Assembly (NCBI RefSeq): GCF_000143415.4
Contig: NW_003314302.1
Location: 80,065-144,064, forward strand
Origin: Selaginella moellendorffii
Taxonomy: Eukaryota; Streptophyta; Lycopodiopsida; Selaginellales; Selaginellaceae
Direction: 5' to 3'
Length of the DNA: 64,000 nucleotides
The notes below the pieces were generated by a model. The model did no database searches, had not been told where the DNA came from, and saw only the letters and a list, made by a program, of their open reading frames with translations. Position 1 is the first letter of the stretch. Each line of letters opens with the position of its first letter. A program made the translations under genes and the position numbers. This document shows, piece after piece, positions 33,797-45,041 of this stretch.

Positions 33797-34135
33797 ATTT
33801 ATGCTTTGGAATCTGCTTGTGCGATTTTCATTCTTTGTTTTAAGAAGTTTCTTTTATTTTCAGGATAAACATCCCTGGCTGCTGCCCACATTCTCTAGCA
33901 AATATCATGCCAAAGTGTTGAGACGCGAATCTCAATAGAAGACCAACATGAGGAGCTCCTGATGGGCATGACCTCACGGTCTGCTTTTGCTTCTGCTGAG
34001 CAAAAGCCAGGGGAAAAAAGAGGGGTGGGAACAAGGAACATAGAGAAGAGGACAAAGAACAAAGAACAAAGAACAAATGAGTGGCCATGGAAGCAAACAA
34101 ACATCAATTCTTATGTTCCATTTTGGTGGTTTCTT
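33797..34135 (+). pseudogene. Decayed DNA-level copy of the 3' end of the MRK-type kinase gene
   Basis: The sequence matches 19308-19800 of the kinase locus. It begins in exon 5 (TGCTTTGGAATCTGC), loses about 75 bp, then keeps the end of the last intron (TTTTAAGAAGTTTCTTTT and TTTTCAG), the last exon (AACATCCCTGGCTGCTGCCC onward) and the 3' UTR (GGGAACAAGGA, CATGGAAGCAAA, TTTTGGTGGTTT). An early stop after the AAAGTGTTG stretch and deletions break the frame. Because intron DNA is kept, it arose by DNA duplication, not reverse transcription. It ends about 160 bp before CVNH copy 2. Confidence 0.85.
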
Positions 34136-34291
34136 TCTTTATTTTTTATTTTTAAAAACGAAGCATAGTTAAAGGCCACTTTGCTTGTTTTAAAACAGAA
34201 GCATAGTTCAAGCCCACTTTCTTTGTTCTTACTGAGTTGTGATAGATAATATTGGTTATGTTGCCATTAGCATAATAGCATAATAACAAGT

Positions 34292-34721
34292 ATGAATGCT
34301 GCTTTGAAATTAGTTTTTGCATTGACGCTTTTCACCTCTTATAATTATGTTGCTGTAAGTGTTATTATTTTTCTGTTTTAGAATTTTTTTTATTTTATTA
34401 TTTTGGCAGGGAGAGGTGTGTCGAGATTTTAAATTCACCTGCAAAGAAATTGCTTTCTTTAGGCAATGGATCCATGTTAGGTGTCCTCCAGATTTTGAAG
34501 ACGAGTATTTAGATCTCAACAGACTTTATGGAAATAATGGTGGGGATTTAGTGCTTGGCGGTGGTTTTCTAAGTTCTTGTAGTGCTGAAATGTATGATAC
34601 TGTATTAGTTACAACATGTAATACTGGAGTAAAGGATGAAGTAAGGACATCGCAAAGAGAAATGAATAATTTCATAAAAAATGAAAATGGTGCTCCTGTA
34701 TTTTGTGTTCCACCTTTGTGA
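34292..34721 (+). CDS. Small secreted cyanovirin-N homology (CVNH) protein, copy 2
   Basis: Two exons (34292-34354 and 34410-34721, 55-nt intron, phase 0) encode 124 residues. The signal peptide is MNAALKLVFALTLFTSYNYVA. The mature part begins GEVCRDFKFTC and has IHVRC, EYLDLNRLYGNNGGDLV, GFLSSC, VLVTTC and a second repeat ending EMNNFIKNENGAPVFC. All six cysteines line up with copy 1, and the intron lies at the same place. About half the residues differ, yet motif spacing is kept and both frames are open, which suggests selection. Non-coding flanks on both sides also match copy 1 (upstream TTACTGAGTTGTGATA; downstream TTTTTTGGATGGTT versus TTTTTTGAATGGTA), so the whole gene was duplicated. 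Predicted role: extracellular sugar-binding lectin, ligand unknown. Confidence 0.78.
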
Positions 34722-34930
34722 TTGTGATTTGTATAAATCTGGTCTAGATTTGAGTTAATAAAATTCCTAATATATTTATCTGGTCTAGAGTTGATATTGA
34801 TATTTTTTGGATGGTTTGTCAATAATAGGCAGATGCCAAAGTATATTCTTATTGCAAAAAATGAGGTCAAGGAAGTTTAATTCTTTATCAATGTCTTAAC
34901 CCTATTCTCAGCTCTAGTGAGTGTGTGTTT

Positions 34931-35866
34931 ATGGCGATTCTTCCATGGGGGAGGAGCGCGGCGAGGTTCCTCCTTTTGGCGCTAGGCCTGGCGGTGGCGC
35001 TGCTGGAATCGATCAATGCGGCCGTGGACACGAACCCGGTGTTCAATCCGTGTGGCGACACTAGGGTTCAGGTTCTGGATGGATTCACGTTTGGATTGGC
35101 GTTCAGCAGCAACTCCTCCTTCTTCCTCGGCCGCTCCCAGCTCTCGCCCTGCGATCGCCGCTTGAGCAATCTCTACAGCGGCCGGATCGCGGCGTTCCGG
35201 CCAAGGGTCGACGAGATCAGCTTGCTCACTGTCAACGATACCAGCACCCTCAATGCTGTAAGTCGCTCGCATCTCTTGCGGATCTGGCTGGATCAATGGG
35301 AACTTCGTGTGAAATTGTTCTTGGTTTTCTCGCCGTTCTTTGTTTGTTCTCACTGCGTAGCGATCTTTTCAGGACAATGGAAACGAACTCTACATGGTCA
35401 GCTACGCGGGGAGCCGATTCGGTGCCAGATCCAAGCCACATTTCGTCGGAGACAACGAGAAGATCGTCACAAGTTTCACCCTGGTCAGCTTCTCTTGCAA
35501 GAAGATCAAACAGGATCTTTATAAACATCTCGCGCCCCTCTTTCCCTGTTCTTCCAGGTGCTCGAGTTCCGCAAGGGCCGATTGATCAACATGCTCTGGA
35601 AGGGCAACGATTGCAAGTCGTGCTCCGACGGCCGCGACGATTTCGTGTGCCTCAAGAGCGGCGACTGCGCCGTTCGTCTCTCGCATTGCAGGCATCGCGG
35701 CGGCCGAGTGGATTGCAGCATTGGGATCACTGTCACCTTCTCTGGGACTGACAAGAACAACGTTGTTCTAAACACCTGGTACCAAGTCGCCAAGCTCCAG
35801 CAATACTCCCTCTACAACCTCTACTCGAATCTCAAAAGCTCCGTGTGGAGCCAACTCTTCTTCTAG
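34931..35866 (+). CDS. Secreted Expp1-like plant protein of unknown function
   Basis: Three exons (34931-35257, 35373-35483, 35558-35866) give 248 residues. The ATG at 34931 is followed by a clear signal peptide (RFLLLALGLAVALLESINA). The mature protein has TNPVFNPCGDT, DGFTFGLAFSSNSSFFL, QLSPCD, FRPRVDEISLLT, IVTSFTLVLEFRKGRL, CKSCS, CSIGITVTFSGTDK and NTWYQVAKLQQYSLY. These resemble an uncharacterised land-plant family annotated as Expp1 in some databases. Eight or more cysteines suggest disulfides in the secretory route or cell wall. There is no catalytic signature that I know. The family name is from memory and is moderate in certainty; the gene model is firm. Confidence 0.8.
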
Positions 35867-38280
35867 CGTTCTAGCGTTTTCTCTTTTGGTTATTTGTATT
35901 TTGTGCTTAACAATGATATACTCTATATATCTAACCTACTATTTGTGCTAACCAATTGAAAGAAACCATGCCGCCAAGATATGTCCGCTGGCCCGCAAAT
36001 GTAGGACAGAATATTAGAGTGATATTCTTTAGGCGGGTGGTCGAATATTCTGGAGCAGAGCATTGTGCCAAAGCTTTAAAATTGCATCTGCTTATGCATT
36101 TGAGTTTCAAATGATTACTTTTGATATTTTGTGGAAACAATGCTGCTCTTAAGGAGAATGTGATACACCTTTGCTCAACTGGTGAGAGTATTGGAGTATC
36201 ATGGCCAGCACCCTTTGCAACCCCTACACACTATTTCTTCTAGTAGCCAGCAGCACCAGTGGTGAGCAGCAGCAAGTGGCAAAACGGCTCACCAGATCAT
36301 CAAAACAGTTTACTATAATCCGTGGGTCTCATGCTTCTTGGTACCTTGTAATGAACGAATGAATGAAAACAAATCTTTTGTTGATTCAAACAAGATTCCT
36401 GGTTGATGAGGGAGGCAGCATTTATGAGGTAGCTCATGACTTGGTCTAGGGTTGCAAATATTCTTTTCCAATTGAGATATAATTCCCTCAACTAAAGGTC
36501 CACATGACAAACTGTATGGAAGAAAATGAAGCAACTAAATCTTTTGGTTGCAACAAGGTGCCATTGGGATCATGATCTGGAATCTGGTATGTTCCCGATC
36601 TAGATGAACACAATACAATACCTTCTGAACCTGATGGGCCAAAGAATTATGCGAGAGAATTATGCTACCATTGACCTTGCAGACACAACTGGACAAGGGT
36701 AGTGGCAAAAACTTTGCTTGTGAACTACACATCGTGGAATGGATCTTGACACTCTGCTTGATGAAAACATTGCCTATGTCCCAGCACACTGGCTTGAATG
36801 AGCATTTGAATGGTGGCTCCAAGGTGCGGATCAAGATCCACCACGGTCAACAAGGATCGGACAATTACTATTGACCCATGGGACGGAAACATCGCAGAAT
36901 TTTGGCACGATACAGAACAGGCTACCACCATCTTCACTCTGAGCTCGGCACTTGGGACATATGCAAAGTGCCATGGGAGGGACGAATTTGCTACTTATGC
37001 GCTCAAGCGATCAAAACTGTCGAATTTGTCCAAGATTGCATAGCTTACGACCAACAGCGAGCTGCAGAACCACTCCTCGACTTCCCAATTCTACTTCAAC
37101 ACAAAAGAACACATTTGACTCGGCAAATACAACACACCTCCACAAAGAGGTGCTGGCCATCCTTGAACCACACCGTTGCCAACTTCAAACGAAACTCTAA
37201 CACCATCTGCTTCAAGCTAAGACATCTCCTACATTCCACCTCCAACTTGAAGATCACCATCATTCCTGTTGTTGTGATCAACTCGACCGTTTTCGTGAGA
37301 TTTACGGACTGGCCAGTAGAGCACAAAAGAAAACAACACCCGATGAAGGCAGCGGTTTTGCACGATGTCCTTCTGATTGCGGGCCAAGCTAGTTAACATC
37401 CGTCTCAGAAAAGCCAAAGTAAAAGGATTGCGTCCCTTGACCACGCTTGACAGGGGCTTGACAACAAACTGGACAGAAGAGTCCTGTAGCAGTGTTTTTC
37501 TAACATTAAAAAAAAAAAAAACAAACAATTCCACCTAGAATGAAACGAAACGAAACGATTTTAGAAGTCACTTTGGAACTCTTTTCACACTCCATTGCAT
37601 AAAATATTCTTGAACCTCAAAATTACATTTGATCACAACAACAGGAATTGCCATGGCTTCAGACATGAGCTCCAAAGATGGCAGCCTCACCGCAAGCGAT
37701 GGCTCTGTGTTCATGCTGAAACGTAGAAAACCCGTAGACATCTCACGACGACCTTAGAAGTCACTGGGTAACTCAGCATTCAAACTCCTACTGCACTGAA
37801 ATAATTATGCCCATTCAACTTCATGCGTTCTTTCTCTGACTTTCTGCTTTCACTTTAGTCCACTTTAGTCCATACAATGGATGGGTCAACCCGTCCATCA
37901 AAGATTTTAGTTTCTCCCCTAAAGTATATCCCTGCCACCCAAGCGATCCAAGTGTGTTCTTGCTGATCCTCCACTGCTGCTGGAAACACGCTCTTGCTGC
38001 TTGAGTTTAGCCATGACTTGCAAACCACAGAGACACCTTGCGTACCCGGCGGCTAAGCTCTGTCATGGCGCGAGCCGATCAATGGAGACTTGCATGCATA
38101 GACCTGTCACTCCCATGTCTTCCCTCCCGTGCTACCCGCCCATTGGCATCCAAAAGCATGTATACCGCTATTGTGCTAGGTTTTTTCTGTAACGGACGTT
38201 TGAGATCTTGACACGTGCGCAACTGTGCCGCCAAGATATTTCCACGTATCGCGGTCGGGAGATATTTGCATCCAGCTAAT
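35867..38280. other. Gene-poor 2.4 kb, probably decayed repeats
   Basis: No supported gene. Several frames of 60-170 codons occur on both strands (for example 36878-37396), but they lack recognisable domains, overlap each other and are interrupted. A 14-A run at about 37507-37520 could mark the tail of an old retroposed sequence. The last 300 bp lead into the HSF promoter. Confidence 0.45.
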
Positions 38281-38304
38281 GTCTTAGGGTTCTAGCGGGT
38301 GCGA

Positions 38305-38317
38305 GAATATTCTAGAG
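38305..38317 (+). promoter_or_regulatory. Candidate heat-shock element before the HSF gene
   Basis: GAATATTCTAGAG gives GAA-nn-TTC-nn-GAG, a near-perfect three-unit heat-shock element, about 140 bp before the HSF ATG, with a further TTC nearby at about 38290. This would allow autoregulation by heat-shock factors, a known arrangement. It is based on the motif only. Confidence 0.5.
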
Positions 38318-38456
38318 ACTTCCTATGCAACATGAATCGCCATAGCTCGCATAGGTATATAATGGCTCCGCCTCTCCCGGGGAGGAGGGAAATTTTTCTA
38401 GGGTCTGGGACATCGTCGCGCAGGTATAGCGATCGTCGCGCGGATGATCTGTTGGA

Positions 38457-40115
<1,659 letters not shown>

Positions 40116-40277
40116 TCATCGCGAGAATCCAGCGTTCTCTTTGGTTGTTTCGTTCTTGACTCGTTCTCGCAATGTTCTGTATGACTTTTTTTGCGTTGAC
40201 TATAAACATGATCGACTACTTTAAACTAAGATTGACCGGGTCCATTCAAGCATAGACGCGTCGCACTGCTAGCCTCA

Positions 40278-40358
40278 CACGTGTCGAAATCCTTACCCCT
40301 TTCGCAGACACGTGTCGCCACGTTCGCAGACAGCTGGCTCCATCCAAGAGAACACGTG
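40278..40358. promoter_or_regulatory. Three G-boxes between two convergent genes
   Basis: CACGTG occurs at 40278, 40309 and 40353, twice as ACACGTGTCG and once as ACACGTGGC, all ABRE-type contexts. A further GCCACGTTC lies at about 40317. The region separates the HSF stop (40115) and the RING-CH stop (40415), so it is 3' to both genes. It could be an enhancer or the promoter of an unannotated RNA. Confidence 0.4.
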
Positions 40359-40414
40359 GCGCAAATCCTACCGTCGCATTTAATAAAACCAGTTTCATGC
40401 GCATTCAATGGCCG

Positions 40415-41009
40415 CTACGGGAACTCTGCCAAGGCTCGGAGCTTTTGCCTGAAGAATCCGATGGTGGAGCTCGCAACCAGCACTGCGATCTTACTGCAAG
40501 AGCTGCCCAAGGAGAGGCCACTTGTGTTAGCAAGACGATCGATCGATCGATCGATCGCTAGAGCATACCTGTCTATGGGATCATAGTAGTCGTCATCGTC
40601 TTGGTTGAGCACCACGGGATAGCTTTGATCTTGCTGCTGGTAGCAGGGCTTGCGCGGAGAGAGGGCGGGGAGATTGCCGATGGCCACGCCGCAAACGTCA
40701 CACGAGGAGTTCCCTCGGATGCTAAACCACCGCACCGCGCAGTCGACATGAGCAATGGCAAGCTCACCTTTGCAAGCGCAGTCCATTTGGATCCACTCCT
40801 CCTGCTCCACGCCCATCAGGCAAATCCGGCAGGACTGTGACACTCGAGGCTCATCTCGAGACTCGAGACTCCCTGTGCGAGAAAAAAAAAAAAAGGAGCT
40901 ATCTAAAGAACTCGCAAAAATGAATGGAACTTAAGAAGAGCGAACCTGGGATCCTTGCAAGGCCCGACTGCTCGACGAGGATGTGGCTTCTCAAGCTGAT
41001 GGTGTCCAT
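40415..41009 (-). CDS. RING-CH (MARCH-type) E3 ubiquitin ligase-like protein
   Basis: Three exons (41009-40946, 40872-40569, 40502-40415) join to 151 residues. The RING-CH finger spans about residues 34-80 in C4HC3 order: CRIC, then C-x-C in MDCACKGELA, H-x2-C in HVDC, W, and CDVC. RING-CH proteins transfer ubiquitin, often to membrane proteins. The C-terminus has a short hydrophobic run (KIAVLVASSTIGFF) that could be one membrane anchor; most MARCH proteins have two or more, so this is a small plant-type member. The second intron (66 nt) contains a (GATC)5 run and is a multiple of three without a stop, so retention would insert 22 residues. Confidence 0.8.
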
Positions 41010-41756
41010 GACAAATTCATCCCATGCGTCCTTCCACCATCGTCATGTGGGATTGAGTCGTTCGAGAGTCGCTTCGCCTTGTGTGCTCGGTGGGTGAGCG
41101 AGGCGCAATGAATTTCTGTAACAAAAGAAGAACTGTTTTAACTGAAGAACCAAAAATAAAAGCTGTAACGGCGCATAATGAAGAACCAAGGACAGCAGAA
41201 TCGCAGACTAGAGCAGGGAGAGATATATTACCAGCAATCTCTCCTTATTTCGCATCTTCCGCGTCGTCTTCTCCTAGCTGCGAGATTAAGTTGCTAAGTT
41301 TGTAGAACAAGAAGAGAAAAAGCAAAGTTCTCACCTCCCTGGCTTCCTGGCTTGAAAGTTACTACTGGTAAGATTTGTCCATAGCGACAATCCTGCACGA
41401 AAAACAGCAGCTCCATGTTAAAAACCAACAAACTCTCTTTTGCTTTTGAAAGCTCGGTACCTTTTTCTTTGCCAAAGTACAAAAGCCTTCTTTCACAAGA
41501 AAGCGAGTTTTGCTGCACAGAGAGATCGCATGGATAGAGCTCCCACCTGCCTGTGATTAATGTCAGGAAGAAGAGGATTGACTTACCCAGACCAGACTAT
41601 AAATCAAGAATCAATCATCGTTTTCTTATTTCGTTACTATATGTACGAACATACGTAAACTCCCTAAACTCGAGTGAAAAAGATGTGTTTCCATCTTTCC
41701 TGGATAAACTATGCACAAGTTAAAACCGAAAACTCTCCAGTGCAAGTTACCTGCGC
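41010..41756. other. Promoter of the RING-CH gene and 3' flank of the sugar carrier
   Basis: This 747-bp stretch holds only short frames without motifs. The part nearest 41010 should be the RING-CH promoter and leader. The part nearest 41756 should be the sugar carrier 3' UTR. I see no further gene. Confidence 0.5.
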
Positions 41757-44416
41757 CTAAGTTGACGATTTCTTGGCTTCGAGGCGATCGGTCATAGCGA
41801 AGAACTCCGAGATGACTTCCAAAGGCAGCCCTTTCGTTTCCGGGACCTTGAGGAAGATGAAAATCCACGACACGAGACAAACCAATGCGAACAGGCTGAA
41901 GACTCCTCCCAGGCCAAGTCGGACGAGGAGAATCGGGAAGAGGTACGTGACGATGATGTTGCACACCCAGAATGTGGCCTGGCACATTGCTATGCAGAGG
42001 CCACGGACCCTTGTTGGAAATATCTCCGAGCACAGGATGTTTGGGATCGGCCCAAATCCCATCACGAACGAGCAAGCGTAGAGCGTCACGCTGAGGAAGG
42101 AAATGACTGCCTGAACGAGCCCGGCACGGAGGTAGTTGTTTGAGAATGTCACGGCCACCAGTGCCAGCAACAACACCGGAAGCGTTGAAAGCAGCAACTG
42201 CCTGTTAAACCAAAGCGTCAAATCTCAAAAGCCTCGTGCTAGCGAAAGCATCTACTCACCGACGGCCAGAATGGTCCATCAAGCGCATGGCCAACACAAT
42301 GCATGGAAGCATGAGCAAGGACGTGGCGGCACTTCCTAGTATAGACGCCGAGTTCGCGTTGATACCAGCGTCCGAGAGTAAAACAGCTAGTCCAGATTGC
42401 TGGAGAATCTGTGGAATGAAGTAGAGCACAGCGTTGATGCCACTAAACTGCAAATAACGAGAAGCAAAAGCTCGGATACATCAAGGGCGAAACTTAAGAA
42501 AGAAAAAAAATCATACCTGCTGTAAGACTTGCAAGCTCAAGCCAACGATAAGAGCTCTTTTGACGCCGCCAACAAATATGTCCGACCACGCAGGCCCGCT
42601 CGTAGCTGTCTGCGTAGGATGAAGCATGGCAGGGCCAACTGGAGCCTCACCGATGATATCCCTCATCGACTGCGCTGGGTGTCCAATTATGGCTGCTGCT
42701 GGAATAGAGTCCCCTTCGGCAATTCCTGGTAACGATGCCGTAGATCCAACAATTCGGCCAGACGCGTCCACTGCCTCCTGCAGCAAGAAAACTCTTCTGA
42801 AGCCGCCTTCCTCTGTATGCCCCGTTCCCTGCTCGGGCTCAGACCATTGCCAGGCCAGTTGCCATCCACCTCCGATTCCCACACTTCCAAGAGACTCCGG
42901 CATGCTTCCATGGTGCATACTGCCACGAGAAACCAGATTGCTTCTACTTCCTCGTCTTTCCGGCACTGTTTCATGTCCCTGTTCCACGTCCTCAAAGGCT
43001 CCCGAGTTGTCCCTGCTTGACACGCCAGACCGCTTGTGAAGTAGCGGCGCTTCGAGGTTCGACTCGTCGAGATTTCCCACCACCCCTTCTTCCATGTCTG
43101 ACTCGTAGCCATTATCGCGTGGCTTGTCCTCCTCTTCCTTGAAATGTGGCTCCTCGGGATAATCACGCTCGTGTCCTTCAACGGCTTGGTGGTGTTCCTG
43201 AGTCTGCTGTACACTTCCGATAAGTTGCACAAGAGGATCCATGAGATGGACGCTCTTCATGCTGAAGCTGGGGAAGGTTGGCACAAGCGAGTGGCCAGCC
43301 GGTTCTTCTACGACTGGGGTGGCAATCCACGCGATACCTTCCTCGGGTGAGTAAAGCTTGATTTGAGACTCGTGTTTTTGCGGGACACCGTTTTCGAGCA
43401 CGTCTTCCGGTGCGGGTTTGAGTAGCCACTCCTCGAGTGATGCCTCACCACCGACACCGAGACCCTCGACAAGAAGAGCGAGCTCCGCTGTCAAACAAAG
43501 GATCAGTCACGAGACAAAAAAGAAGTCACAAAGCGAGTACTTGCCTGAAACGTCGTCTCTGTCGCGTAGCCGCTGTAGAACATACTTAGCTTCCAGCATC
43601 CGGCCTTTGCTTACGAGCCACCTTGGCGATTCGGGCAAGTAAAATATCACCAGCGCCAGGTACAGAAGAGCTGGGATGAGCAAAACTCCCAGCATCATTC
43701 TCCAGCTGGGATCCGCCGTTAGCGACAGGAAGAACACCATAATGTACACGACGAACAGCCCGCCAGATCCCAGGAGCTGTGGAAAAGTTGCCAACTGCCC
43801 TCGGATCTCCGACGGAGCCGTCTCAGCGATGTAAATCGGGACGATGGTCACGACCAGTCCAATGCCAGTCCCCACGAGAAACCGGCTGGCGATGAGCGCG
43901 TAGACGCTTGGCGACCAGAGCATAGCGCACGAGCTTACTGAGAAAAGTGCCGACGATAAGATGAGCATCAGCTTCCTTCCAAGCCAGTCCGCCCCTGGGC
44001 CAGCACAGACTGTGCTACATACAGCTCCAAGGAGCGTGGAAGCCACAACGAAGCCTTCAATAGTGGGCTTGTCTTCCAAATGGAACTCTGGCTTGATATA
44101 AAGCAGTGCACCTAAGATCAAGACGTTAGTGACAAGAAGAAATTATTCGAGAAAATCGCAAAGAAAAACACGAGACGATGGTTTTAAACGAAGCAAGAAG
44201 TGGAAACAGAAAAGCTAGCAAGATCAAGAGATAGTGACAAGAATAAAACATTCGAGAAAGCAAAATCGCAAAGAAAACATGAAACAAAAAAAAATGGATG
44301 CCATACAAAAAGCTGGCTTGAATGTTTGATCACTCACCGGCGATGGCGCCATTGTCCCAGCCCTGGAGAAGATTTCCAAGCGCAGCTGCCAATGCGATTT
44401 TTGTAGCGCCTTGCAT
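41757..44416 (-). CDS. Tonoplast sugar transporter (TST/TMT family)
   Basis: Proton-coupled importer of glucose, fructose or sucrose into the vacuole; a major facilitator protein with 12 helices and a long central loop. Five exons (44416-44338, 44111-43545, 43487-42517, 42447-42260, 42201-41757) give 749 residues, close to the usual 730-740. The N half has WDNGAIAGALLYI, DWLGRK, SRFLVGTGIGL, IYIAETAPSEIRG and YLPESPRWLVSKGR. The central hydrophilic loop of about 300 residues is typical of TSTs (LLVEGLGVGG, acidic Ser-rich, phosphorylation-prone). The C half has GINAVLYFIPQIL, MDHSGRR, FGPIPNILCSEIFPTRVRG and VPETKGLPLE. The intron after exon 2 is GC-AG (TCAG/GCAAGT). Confidence 0.94.
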
Positions 44417-45041
44417 TTGACGCGACAAGGAGAGAAGGAGAAGCTAGCTCAAGAACCCTAAGCCCTGGCGAGAAGAAAAGCGCTGCTCAATCGATGAAGA
44501 TCGGGATTGCGTGGCTGCATTATCCGCGCTCCTCCATCGCAAGAACGCGAAAACCTGGCGGTGGATCGATGGATGGAAGAATCGCTGGATCGAAATATTC
44601 CAAGCAGGAAGAAGAGACTCCGTGAGCGTGTCGACGATCTGAAGGCTGCCCTAGCATCGAAACAAAATACTTCCTCGGGACAAAGAGAGGTGGCATCACA
44701 CCTTGGTTCGCGGTGAGGCATATTCTCGTCCGACCACGTGTCTGCCCAGCATTTGCGTGACACGTGGATATCTTCCGACGTGGCACTATTCCATTGCGCC
44801 GCATGGCCGGATATTTGTTCTTTTCCGAATAGTCTGGACTCTATAGCGTCGCGCCAAAATGACCGCCCAGAACGAATCATAGCCGTAGTCACCTGGAAAT
44901 AGAAAATCCCTACCGTTGGATTCATAGTTTAATAAGAGCCGTCAGATTCATTCATTTCATTCATTTCCCACCACCGACAGATTAATAAACCCACAAAACT
45001 CTACCGTTGGATTCATAGTTTAAATAATAGCCGTGGGATGT
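44417..45041. other. Spacer between the sugar carrier and ABCB gene, with an ambiguous short frame
   Basis: The left part is the carrier promoter; the right end is the ABCB 3' flank. A plus-strand frame ending at 44716 contains a coding-like run (VDRWMEESLDRN, RKKRLRERVDDLKAAL), 47 codons from the ATG, rich in charged helical residues. It may be a very small gene or the last exon of one. A minus-strand frame of 155 codons covers the same DNA. I cannot choose. Two repeats of CTACCGTTGGATTCATAGTT lie near 44911 and 45001. Confidence 0.35.

Noticed and set aside
36878-37396. 172-codon frame in the gap before HSF
   Set aside because: No motif, overlapping frames of similar length on both strands and a nearby A-run suggest decayed sequence.
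44458-44925. 155-codon minus-strand frame in the spacer
   Set aside because: It begins with a possible ATG, but its composition is irregular and it competes with a plus-strand frame that looks more coding-like. Neither is certain.
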